From an uncultured Lachnospiraceae bacterium (GTDB lineage: Bacteria; Bacillota; Clostridia; Lachnospirales; Lachnospiraceae): a DNA stretch of 64,000 nucleotides. Each line of letters starts with the position of its first letter. Position 1 is the first letter of the stretch. The notes under the pieces are model-generated. The model ran no database searches and had not been told where the DNA came from. It was given only the letters and a program-made list of their open reading frames with translations. Both the position numbers and the translations under genes were made by a program. The stretch covers positions 1 to 64,000 of the forward strand of contig CAJUFE010000001.1 of the NCBI GenBank assembly GCA_910585635.1, read 5' to 3'. Positions 56,957-64,000 of this stretch are shown piece after piece.

Positions 56957-59900
56957 ATATAAACGAACTAGGCAAAGAGCAGGAAAATACAGGAAAGACC
57001 GCACCTCAGGCAGATAAGGTGTCTGAGGGCGCAAAGCCGGCCGGGGCTGCGCCGAAAAAGAAACTGGTAGCTGTGTACCGCCCACAGAATTCCCAGCAGA
57101 TCAAGAGCCGTCCCGCGGGCCAGAAGCCAAGGACCGCCCAGGAGGGGCGGAGCGGGGCAGCCCCCGGCGCAGGAAAGAAGGAGCAGGGAGCCGGCCGTAC
57201 CCAGAAGTCCCTCTCCCTTTCGGCCGGGAAAGCGACACTCACACCGGCTCAGAAGACCGGACCGGATAAGGCGCCTGCGGCAAAGCCCCAGGAGAAGGCC
57301 GGGACGGCCGCGGCGACCGAAGAGAAGGTAGATGCTGCGGCTGCGAAGATCGCAGAGACGAAGCCGGCGGCTGCTGCCAGGGCGGCAGAAGGAAAGGCTG
57401 CGCCTGCCAGGACACAGGAAGGGGCCAGAGAAGCCCGCGGGAGCCAGATGAGAGAGAGCGGCCGGGAAGGCCGCGGCAGTCAGGACCGGGGCAGCTATGG
57501 GAGCCGGGATGGCCAGGACCGGGGCAGCTATGGGAGCCGGGATGGTCAGGGCCGGGGCAGTTACGGGAGCCGGGATGGCGGCCAGGGCCGAGGCGGTTAT
57601 GGGAACCGCGACGGCCAGAGCGGCGGCTATCAGAACCGTGAGGGCCGAGGCGGCCAGGGCGGCTATGCAAGCCGAGATGGCGGTCAGGGCCGAGGCGGCT
57701 ATGGGAACCGTGACGGTCAGGACCGGGGCGGCTACGCAAGCCGCGACGGTGGCCAGGGCCGAGGCGGCTATGGGAACCGCGATGGCCAGAGCGGCGGCTA
57801 CCAGAACCGTGAGGGCCGAGGCGGCCAGGGCGGTTTCGGGAACCGTGACGGTCAAGGCGGCGGCTACGGGAACCGAGGCGGTCAAGGCGGTTTCGGGAAC
57901 CGTGACGGCCAGGGCGGCTACGGGAACCGAGGCGGCCAGGGCGGCTTCGGGAACCGAGGTGGTCAGGGCGGTTTCGGGAACCGTGACGGCCAGGGCGGTT
58001 TCGGGAACCGAGGCGGCCAGGGCGGTTTCGGGAACCGTGACAGCCAGGGCGGCGGCTACGGGAACCGAGGCGGCCAGGGCGGCTTCCAGGGGAACCGGAG
58101 CGGCCAGGGCGGCTTCCAGGGCCGAGGCGGTCAGGGCGGCGCTTTTGGCGGCCGTGATGGGGGACGCAGCGGCGGCCCCGGGCGGAACCAGGGGAATGCC
58201 AAGTCGGCATTTGACTCCCCGCTCCAGTCCAAACCGACCACGAACCGTCAGAATAAGAACGCATACAAGAACGATCGGTACGAGAAGAAGAACTTAGATG
58301 CAAAAGAAGGCCGCTTAAAAGGCGGAAAGCCGGCCAAGGGCGCATTTATCATGCCGCCGAAGCCGGTGAAGGAGAAGGAAGAGGTCAAGGTGATCGTGAT
58401 CCCCGAGGTCATCACCATCAAGGAGCTGGCAGAGAAGATGAAGGTGCAGCCTTCGGTGATCGTAGGTAAGCTCTTTAAGGAAAAAGGCCAGATGGTGACG
58501 GTCAACCAGGAAGTGGATTACGAGCAGGCGGAAGAGATCGCCATGGAATTTGACATCCTCTGTGAAAAAGAGGAGAAGGTGGATGTGATCGCCGAGCTGT
58601 TAAAGGAGGCCGAGGAGAACGAAGAGGATATGTCCCCAAGACCGCCGGTGGTGTGTGTCATGGGCCATGTGGACCACGGCAAGACCTCCCTTCTGGACGC
58701 GATCCGCAAGACCAATGTGACGGCAAAGGAGGCCGGCGGGATCACCCAGCATATCGGTGCATACATGGTGGAGATCAATGGCCAGAAGATCACCTTCTTA
58801 GATACCCCCGGACACGAGGCCTTCACCGCCATGCGTATGCGGGGCGCCCAGTCTACGGATATCGCGATCTTAGTGGTGGCGGCGGATGACGGCGTCATGC
58901 CCCAGACCGTGGAGGCCATCAACCATGCAAAGGCGGCCGGAGTGGAGATCATCGTTGCCGTCAACAAGATCGATAAGCCCAGCGCCAATGTGGACCGGGT
59001 AAAGCAGGAGATGTCCGAGTATGAGCTGATCGCCGAGGACTGGGGCGGCAGCACGATCTTCGTCCCTGTCTCCGCCCATACCCAGGAGGGGATCAAGGAG
59101 CTTTTGGAGATGGTCCTTCTGACCGCCGAGGTGAAAGAGCTGAAGGCGAACCCGGACCGGAAGGCCAGAGGCCTGGTGATCGAGGCGGAGTTGGATAAAG
59201 GGAAGGGTCCGGTAGCCACCGTGCTGGTGCAAAAAGGGACCCTCCATGTAGGAGACAATGTGGCGGTGGGCGCCTGCTTCGGTAAGGTCCGCGCCATGAT
59301 GGATGATAAAGGCCGGCGCGTAAAGGAGGCAGGTCCCTCTACCCCGGTAGAGATCTTAGGCTTGAACGATGTGCCTAACGCCGGCGAGATCTTTGTAGCA
59401 ACAGAAAATGAAAAAGAAGCAAGAGCATTTGCGGATACCTTCATCTCCGAGGAGAAGAACCGGCTGATCGACGATACCAAGGCGAAGCTGTCCTTAGACG
59501 CCTTGTTCAGCCAGATCAAGGCAGGCAATGTGAAGGAGCTGCCGATCATCATCAAGGCAGATGTCCAGGGCTCGGTGGAAGCGGTGAAGCAGAGCCTGGT
59601 GAAGCTGTCCAATGAAGAGGTCATGGTCAAAGTGATCCACGGCGGCGTAGGCGCGATCAATGAATCGGATGTGAACTTAGCTTCCGCTTCCAACGCGATC
59701 ATCATCGGCTTTAACGTCCGTCCGGATGTGACCGCTAAGTCGATCGCGGAGCGGGAGAAGGTGGATGTGCGCCTGTACAAGGTGATCTACCAGGCCATCG
59801 AGGATGTGGAAGCCGCCATGAAGGGCATGCTGGATCCGATCTTCGAGGAAAAGGTGATCGGCCACGGCGTGGTGCGCCAGACCTTCAAGGCCTCCGGCGT

Positions 59901-60138
59901 GGGGACCATCGCCGGTTCCTATGTGCTGGACGGCCAGTTCACCAGAGGCTGCAGCGCCAGGATCACCCGGGACGGCGAGCAGATCTTCGACGGACCTCTG
60001 GCTTCCTTAAAGCGTTTCAAGGACGATGTGAAGGAAGTGAAGGCCGGCTACGAGTGCGGCTTAGTCTTTGAGAAGTTCAATGACCTCCAGGAGGATGATA
60101 TGATCGAGGCTTACGCCATGGTGGAGGTGCCAAGGTAG
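56953..60138 (+). CDS. infB: translation initiation factor IF-2 with RG-rich repeat extension
   Basis: 1061 residues, longer than the ~700-900 usual in the phylum. The N-terminal ~160 residues are Lys/Ala/Pro-rich; residues ~160-415 are a low-complexity array of glycine/arginine repeats (GGYGNRDGQGG, GGFGNRGGQGG). After that comes the IF-2 N2 domain, then the G domain (CVMGHVDHGKTSLLDAIRKT near residue 570, LDTPGHEAF, VAVNKIDKPSAN) and domains II-IV ending at residue 1061. The core is intact and essential: it brings initiator tRNA to the 30S subunit. The repeat extension is intrinsically disordered and RGG-like. The ATG overlaps ylxQ. Confidence 0.96.
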   Translation: MNINELGKEQENTGKTAPQADKVSEGAKPAGAAPKKKLVAVYRPQNSQQIKSRPAGQKPRTAQEGRSGAAPGAGKKEQGAGRTQKSLSLSAGKATLTPAQKTGPDKAPAAKPQEKAGTAAATEEKVDAAAAKIAETKPAAAARAAEGKAAPARTQEGAREARGSQMRESGREGRGSQDRGSYGSRDGQDRGSYGSRDGQGRGSYGSRDGGQGRGGYGNRDGQSGGYQNREGRGGQGGYASRDGGQGRGGYGNRDGQDRGGYASRDGGQGRGGYGNRDGQSGGYQNREGRGGQGGFGNRDGQGGGYGNRGGQGGFGNRDGQGGYGNRGGQGGFGNRGGQGGFGNRDGQGGFGNRGGQGGFGNRDSQGGGYGNRGGQGGFQGNRSGQGGFQGRGGQGGAFGGRDGGRSGGPGRNQGNAKSAFDSPLQSKPTTNRQNKNAYKNDRYEKKNLDAKEGRLKGGKPAKGAFIMPPKPVKEKEEVKVIVIPEVITIKELAEKMKVQPSVIVGKLFKEKGQMVTVNQEVDYEQAEEIAMEFDILCEKEEKVDVIAELLKEAEENEEDMSPRPPVVCVMGHVDHGKTSLLDAIRKTNVTAKEAGGITQHIGAYMVEINGQKITFLDTPGHEAFTAMRMRGAQSTDIAILVVAADDGVMPQTVEAINHAKAAGVEIIVAVNKIDKPSANVDRVKQEMSEYELIAEDWGGSTIFVPVSAHTQEGIKELLEMVLLTAEVKELKANPDRKARGLVIEAELDKGKGPVATVLVQKGTLHVGDNVAVGACFGKVRAMMDDKGRRVKEAGPSTPVEILGLNDVPNAGEIFVATENEKEARAFADTFISEEKNRLIDDTKAKLSLDALFSQIKAGNVKELPIIIKADVQGSVEAVKQSLVKLSNEEVMVKVIHGGVGAINESDVNLASASNAIIIGFNVRPDVTAKSIAEREKVDVRLYKVIYQAIEDVEAAMKGMLDPIFEEKVIGHGVVRQTFKASGVGTIAGSYVLDGQFTRGCSARITRDGEQIFDGPLASLKRFKDDVKEVKAGYECGLVFEKFNDLQEDDMIEAYAMVEVPR
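57480..58160 (+). repeat. glycine/arginine-rich coding repeats in infB
   Basis: Degenerate 24-33-bp units built on GGGAACCG(T/A)GACGGCCAGG and GGCGGTTTCGGGAACCGAGG encode the RGG-like extension of IF-2. All periods keep the frame. Confidence 0.9.
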
Positions 60139-60289
60139 TCCGTCAGGAGTCAGTCAAGGGGTTGTTGCCCGCGACGGTCCCGTGGAGCTGTGCGCCCGCA
60201 AAGCGTGGCCTTGATGTGAGCCGCGAGTGCAGGCGGTACTTGTGATCCAAGGGACGGTGCAGCCGCGGGCAGAGCCAGAAAGAGAGTGT

Positions 60290-60658
60290 ATGAGGAAAAA
60301 TAGCATAAAGAATACCAGGATCAACATGGAGGTACAGCGGGAGCTGAGCGAGATCATCCGCAGGGAGATCAAGGATCCCCGCATCCATCCGATGACATCG
60401 GTGGTGGCCGCAGAGGTCACCCCTGATCTGAAATATTGTAAGGCGTATATCAGTGTATTGGGTGATGAGGAGGCAGCCAAGGCTACCATCCAGGGCTTAA
60501 AGAGCGGCGAAGGCTACATCCGCAGGGAGTTAGCCCGCCGGGTGAACCTGCGCAATACGCCGGAGATCGCCTTTATCCTGGACCAATCGATCGAGTACGG
60601 GGTCCATATGACCCGTCTGATCGATGAGGTGACAAAGGATCTTAAAGATCGATCGTAA
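60290..60658 (+). CDS. rbfA: ribosome-binding factor A
   Basis: 122 residues. MEVQRELSEIIRREIKDPRI, VVAAEVTPDLKYCKAYISVLG and RRVNLRNTPEIAFILDQSIEYG define RbfA, which binds immature 16S rRNA and is needed for 30S maturation. Start ATG 60290 with a GAAAGAGAG site; the longer frame from 60227 is less likely. The last codon and stop (TCG TAA) sit inside a GTAAC palindromic repeat, so a repeat insertion may have set this gene's end. Confidence 0.94.
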   Translation: MRKNSIKNTRINMEVQRELSEIIRREIKDPRIHPMTSVVAAEVTPDLKYCKAYISVLGDEEAAKATIQGLKSGEGYIRRELARRVNLRNTPEIAFILDQSIEYGVHMTRLIDEVTKDLKDRS

Positions 60659-60683
60659 CAGTCCCGATACCCTGTACTGTTAC
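60655..60683. repeat. 29-bp GTAAC palindromic repeat, copy 3
   Basis: GTAACAGTCCCGATACCCTG continues as TACTGTTAC; arms GTAACAGT and ACTGTTAC. It shares the GATACCCTG centre with the copy at 32589. It contains the rbfA stop codon. Confidence 0.8.
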
Positions 60684-60714
60684 GACTGAACAACGACCGA
60701 AAGGAGGCGACCAT

Positions 60715-61713
60715 ATGTCTGTACTTGACAAGAAACTAGAGGGCGTAAAGAGCGTGGCGATCCTAGGCCATGTGCGCCCGGACGGGGACTGTATCGGTTC
60801 CTGTCTCGGCCTTTTGGACTATCTGGAGGCGGTCTGTCCGGAAGTGGAGGCAGTTGTCTACTTGGAGGATCCGGTACCGAAATTTAAGTTCCTGCAGGGC
60901 TTTGAGAAGATCCACGATCTGTCGGGGGAGACCTGGACGGCGACGGACGCGGTCCCGGTCTACGACCTGTGCGTCTGCTTAGACTGCGGGGACGCGGATC
61001 GTCTGGGGGAAGGTAAGAAGATCCTTGAGGCGGCCCAGAGCAGCCTCTGTGTGGACCATCACATCACCAATAAGGGGTATGCGGAGGATGATGTGGTGGA
61101 GCCGGATTCCAGCTCCACCTGTGAGGTCCTGTACGGGCTTTTTAAGGAGGAGGGCATCACCAGGGAGGTGGCGGAGTGTCTGTACACGGGCATCGTCCAC
61201 GATACCGGCGTGTTCAAATATCCCTGCACCTCCCCGAAGACCATGGTCATCGCCGGCAAGCTGATGGAGAAGGGGATCGACCATACCAAGATCATCGACG
61301 AGAGCTTTTTCCAGAGGACGTACCTGCAGAACCAGATCTTAGGCAGGGCGCTCTTTGAGAGCATCGCGTTTTTGGACGGGAAATGCATCTTCAGCGTGAT
61401 CCGTCTGAAGGATATGAAGTTTTACGGTGTCACCAGCAAGGACCTGGACGGGATCGTGGAGCAGCTCAGGGTGACGGAGGGCGTGGAATGCGCGATCTTC
61501 CTCTATGAGACGGAGCCCCACATCTATAAGGTGAGCCTCCGCTCCAGTTCGGATCTGGATGTGGCGAAGATCGCCGCCTATTTTGGCGGGGGCGGCCATG
61601 TGAAGGCGGCCGGCTGCACCATGTCCGGGAGCATCTACGATGTGATCAATAACCTTTCCGGACATATCGAAAAGCAGCTGAAGGAACGGGAGGCCGCATG
61701 TACCACGGAGTGA
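60715..61713 (+). CDS. DHH/DHHA1 phosphoesterase (NrnA-type)
   Basis: 332 residues. DHH domain with ILGHVRPDGDCIGSCLGL (first metal motif), LCVCLDCGDADRLG and SLCVDHHITN (DHH), then YTGIVHDTGVFKY. The C-terminal DHHA1 domain ends with YFGGGGHVKAAGCTM. This matches bifunctional oligoribonuclease/pAp-phosphatase NrnA, which degrades short RNAs and 3'-phosphoadenosine 5'-phosphate. AGGAGG precedes the ATG. The position between rbfA and truB is conserved in Firmicutes; the stop overlaps truB. Confidence 0.92.
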   Translation: MSVLDKKLEGVKSVAILGHVRPDGDCIGSCLGLLDYLEAVCPEVEAVVYLEDPVPKFKFLQGFEKIHDLSGETWTATDAVPVYDLCVCLDCGDADRLGEGKKILEAAQSSLCVDHHITNKGYAEDDVVEPDSSSTCEVLYGLFKEEGITREVAECLYTGIVHDTGVFKYPCTSPKTMVIAGKLMEKGIDHTKIIDESFFQRTYLQNQILGRALFESIAFLDGKCIFSVIRLKDMKFYGVTSKDLDGIVEQLRVTEGVECAIFLYETEPHIYKVSLRSSSDLDVAKIAAYFGGGGHVKAAGCTMSGSIYDVINNLSGHIEKQLKEREAACTTE

Positions 61714-62732
61714 TCGATGTATATAAGGAGCCTGGCTTTACCTCCCACGATGTGGTGGCAAAGCTCAGAGGGATCCTAAGGCAGAAGAGGATCGGACACA
61801 GCGGGACCTTAGACCCGGCGGCGGAAGGCGTCCTGCCTGTGTGCCTGGGGCAGGGGACCCGCCTGGCCGATATGATGGCGGACAGAGATAAGACCTATGA
61901 AGCGGTCCTGCTCCTGGGAGTGGAGACCGATACACAGGATATGACCGGACAGGTCCTGTCCCGGCATCCGGTGCAGGTGACAGAAGAAGAGGTGCGCCAG
62001 AAGGCGGCCTCTTTTGTCGGCAGGTACGAGCAGGTCCCGCCCATGTATTCGGCCCTGAAGGTCAACGGGAAAAAGCTCTATGAGCTGGCCCGTGCCGGGA
62101 AAGAGGTGGAGCGCAAGGCCCGCCCGGTGGAGATCTTGGCCCTTTCGGTGGATTGGGTGGAGCTTCCCAGGGCAGGGCTTACGGTGACCTGCTCCAAAGG
62201 CACCTATATCCGGACCCTGTGCCACGACCTGGGACAGGCCTTAGGCTGCGGCGGGGCCATGGAGCATCTAAAGCGCACCAGAGTGGGGCGCTTTGGCTGG
62301 CAGGAGGCCCTCACCCTGGCCCAGATCGAGGCGCTGCGGGATGAGGGACGGCTGGGGGAGATCATCGTACCCATCGAGGCGATGTTCGACGGACCCAGGG
62401 CTATCGCCACCCCGGAGGGGGACAAGCTGGTGATGAACGGGAACCCGGTCCGGGAGACGGACTTTGCCTGTGTGGTGGGAGCGGACGCGTCCTGGGAAGA
62501 GCAGACCTCTGTGCTGGAGCAGGGTGGTCGGCAGGATGGAGCAGCCGGAGAAGAGCGGTCAAACGGGCAGCATGGGCGGATCCAGGGCGGGCCGGGCGGC
62601 CTGCCGGTCCGACTCCCCAGAAAGGGCTTAGTGCGCGTGTACTCCAGCCGCCGGGAGTTCCTTGGCGTCTACGAGTATGACGAGGCCCGAGGCTGGTGGA
62701 AGCCCAAAAAGATGTTCCCGAGGGAGACATAG
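61698..62732 (+). CDS. truB: tRNA pseudouridine(55) synthase TruB
   Basis: 344 residues. HSGTLDPAAEGVLPVCLGQ carries the catalytic aspartate; SKGTYIRTLCHDLGQALGCG and TRVGRF are also TruB motifs. It makes pseudouridine 55 in tRNA T-loops. The C-terminal part includes an insert rich in Gly/Gln (residues about 265-310) of the low-complexity kind seen elsewhere in the window, followed by a PUA-like end. The ATG overlaps the NrnA stop by 16 bases, implying coupling. Confidence 0.94.
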   Translation: MYHGVIDVYKEPGFTSHDVVAKLRGILRQKRIGHSGTLDPAAEGVLPVCLGQGTRLADMMADRDKTYEAVLLLGVETDTQDMTGQVLSRHPVQVTEEEVRQKAASFVGRYEQVPPMYSALKVNGKKLYELARAGKEVERKARPVEILALSVDWVELPRAGLTVTCSKGTYIRTLCHDLGQALGCGGAMEHLKRTRVGRFGWQEALTLAQIEALRDEGRLGEIIVPIEAMFDGPRAIATPEGDKLVMNGNPVRETDFACVVGADASWEEQTSVLEQGGRQDGAAGEERSNGQHGRIQGGPGGLPVRLPRKGLVRVYSSRREFLGVYEYDEARGWWKPKKMFPRET

Positions 62733-62739
62733 AAGAGCG

Positions 62740-63738
62740 ATGATCAATATAGAAAAAACAAGAAACTTTCAGATCGATGAGCCCACCGTGGTGACCATAG
62801 GGAAGTTTGACGGCAGGCACTTAGGCCATCAGAAGCTGATCGGCAGGATGATGGAGATCAAGGAGACATACGGCTATAAAGCGGCGGTGTTCACCTTCAG
62901 CGTCGCGCCGGCGGATCTGGTCCAGGGGAAGAGCCACACGGTGATCACCACCAACCAGGAGCGCCGGAACAACCTGCAGAAGATCGGGATCGACTATCTG
63001 GTGGAATACCCCTTTACCAAAGAGGCCGCCCACATGGAGGCGGAACGGTTCGTGAAGGAGATCTTGGTGGACCGGATGGGGATGCGGGCGATCGTGGTGG
63101 GACCGGACTGCGGCTTTGGCTATAAGCGGTCCGGCAACGCGGCTCTTTTGGAAAAGCTGTCCGGCGTCTATGGCTATCACCTGGAGGTGATCGAGAAGCG
63201 AAAGGACGAGGACCGGGATATCAGCAGCAGCTATGTCCGGGAGGAGCTGGATAAGGGGGAGATCGAGAAGGCCAACGCCCTTTTAGGGGAACCCTACTAC
63301 ATCCACGGCCAGGTGGTCCACGGGAACCACATCGGGGAGCCGATCTTAGGCTTCCCCACCGCGAACCTGCTGCCGCCGGGGGAAAAGCACCTGCCGCCCT
63401 TCGGGGTCTATGTATCCAGGGTGCTGATCGACGGGCAGTTTTACGGCGGCATCACCAATATCGGCCGGAAGCCCACGATCAAGACGAAGGACGGGGTCAG
63501 CCCGGTGGGCGTGGAGACCTTTATCTTTGACTACGAAGGGGACTTATACGGCCGGGAGATCGAGGTGGGCCTCCTCCACTATGTGCGGCCGGAGCGGAAG
63601 ATGGCCGGACTGGAAGAGCTAAAGGAGCAGATCGCCAGGGATAAGGACTTTGGACGGGCCTTCCTGGCAGGAAAAGAGGGCATCCTGGAGAACGCTCCGA
63701 GCGTGACCAGGGAAAAGAACGGAGGCTGGCGTGCATAG
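62740..63738 (+). CDS. ribF: bifunctional riboflavin kinase/FAD synthetase
   Basis: 332 residues. N-terminal FAD synthetase domain (VVTIGKFDGRHLGHQKLI, RAIVVGPDCGFGYKRSGN, ISSSYVREELDKGEIEKAN), C-terminal riboflavin kinase domain (HGNHIGEPILGFPTANLLPP, GVYVSRVLIDGQFYGGITNIGRKPT). It converts riboflavin to FMN and FAD. ATG 62740 lies seven bases after truB; the longer frame is a shadow of truB. RibF supplies flavin, of note given the flavoenzymes in this window. It ends in an inverted repeat. Confidence 0.95.
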   Translation: MINIEKTRNFQIDEPTVVTIGKFDGRHLGHQKLIGRMMEIKETYGYKAAVFTFSVAPADLVQGKSHTVITTNQERRNNLQKIGIDYLVEYPFTKEAAHMEAERFVKEILVDRMGMRAIVVGPDCGFGYKRSGNAALLEKLSGVYGYHLEVIEKRKDEDRDISSSYVREELDKGEIEKANALLGEPYYIHGQVVHGNHIGEPILGFPTANLLPPGEKHLPPFGVYVSRVLIDGQFYGGITNIGRKPTIKTKDGVSPVGVETFIFDYEGDLYGREIEVGLLHYVRPERKMAGLEELKEQIARDKDFGRAFLAGKEGILENAPSVTREKNGGWRA

Positions 63739-63758
63739 AGCAGGCCAGCCTCCGTTCT
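63716..63758. terminator. perfect inverted repeat at the ribF stop
   Basis: AGAACGGAGGCTGGC and GCCAGCCTCCGTTCT are 15-base perfect arms spanning the ribF stop. The T-run (CTTTTCC) lies on the minus strand side, so it may end transcription coming from the right as well. Confidence 0.75.
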
Positions 63759-63774
63759 GCGTGTCCGGCAGGAT

Positions 63775-63960
63775 ACTGCGCCCATCGCTGCCATCCCAGC
63801 AGCAAGGTCTCTGTCCATCGCTGTCATCCCAGCAGCAAGGTCTCTGTCCATCGCTGCCATCCCAGCAGCAAGGTCTCTGTCCATCGCTGCCATCCCAGCA
63901 GCAGGGTCTCTGTCCACTGCCGCCGTTGGAGCAGCAGGGTCTCTGTCCGCCGCCGGTCAC
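63775..63960. repeat. 33-bp tandem repeat
   Basis: Four near-identical units of CCATCGCTGCCATCCCAGCA plus GCAAGGTCTCTGT, then two diverged units. The period is 33 bp. It follows ribF and its hairpin. No gene is confidently assigned. Confidence 0.9.
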
Positions 63961-64000
63961 CAGCAGCAGTTTGGCCGGTCAGGAGAAATGGTCCTCCTTC

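Noticed and set aside
57239..58345. 368-codon minus-strand frame opposite the infB repeats
   Set aside because: Ser/Arg/Gly-rich antisense product of the repeat; the plus-strand infB is essential and intact.
63775..63960. Possible CRISPR array from 33-bp units
   Set aside because: No spacers separate the units and no cas genes are present.

Overview
The window looks like the chromosome of an anaerobic, GC-rich member of the Clostridia, most likely a gut Lachnospiraceae. The evidence is strong AGGAGG-type ribosome binding sites, a Firmicute-type rimP-nusA-rnpM-ylxQ-infB-rbfA-nrnA-truB-ribF operon, choline-binding-type wall repeats, rubrerythrin, ETF-linked acyl-CoA chemistry and an extracytoplasmic FMN/FAD reductase lipoprotein. 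The assignment is inference from gene content; no rRNA or tRNA gene was seen.

Layout. Positions 1-7.2 kb hold a DUF5662 protein with an N-terminal minisatellite, an RNase H-fold nuclease, a frameshifted AAA-ATPase/nuclease pseudogene, a MerR regulator with a membrane domain and its own 19-bp-spacer promoter, and an AAA_14/DUF4143 ATPase. From 7.5 to 13.8 kb lies a LacI-controlled ribose-type ABC transporter (lipoprotein, ATPase, permease) with an aldo/keto reductase. Rubrerythrin, a DUF885 lipoprotein and a proline-rich DUF4397 protein follow. From 18.4 to 28.0 kb is a metabolic cluster: acyl-CoA dehydrogenase, class III CoA-transferase, second acyl-CoA dehydrogenase, EtfB, EtfA, acyl-CoA ligase, a divergent desulfoferrodoxin-like protein and a membrane transporter. 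It is followed by a LysR regulator and an exported FMN-binding/FAD fumarate-reductase-like lipoprotein. The layout resembles the caffeate (Car) type of acrylate reduction: a ligase primes, a CoA-transferase recycles CoA, and dehydrogenase plus ETF reduces the double bond. The substrate is unknown.

From 31.6 to 46 kb come a metallophosphatase, MATE exporter, LysR, DUF362 lipoprotein, a GNAT toxin-antitoxin pair, and a sugar locus carrying three in-frame deletion scars (AraC fused to a solute-binding protein, an internally deleted permease, permease fused to an intact GH42 beta-galactosidase). A wall-binding repeat protein and a MerR regulator follow. From 45.6 to 54.2 kb an accessory block contains two RelB/DinJ-type toxin-antitoxin modules flanking an ABC-F ribosome-protection gene, a TylF-like methyltransferase, and a 1379-residue TIR-transmembrane-propeller-PDZ protein. 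The core translation operon fills 54.3-63.7 kb.

Two features run through the whole window. Several families of short hairpin repeats are dispersed between genes: a ~140-bp nested hairpin (3 copies), a ~50-bp hairpin (3 copies) and a 29-31-bp GTAAC palindrome (3 copies). Minisatellites are also common. Inside genes their periods are multiples of three (DUF5662, acyl-CoA ligase, DUF4397, TIR protein, IF-2); outside genes several appear as copies of a gene's 3' end placed beyond its stop codon (lacI, ABC permease, MATE). The strongest candidates for undescribed biology are the acyl-CoA reduction cluster with its odd cysteine-rich iron-protein relative, the TIR-propeller-PDZ protein, and the hairpin repeat with compensatory base changes.
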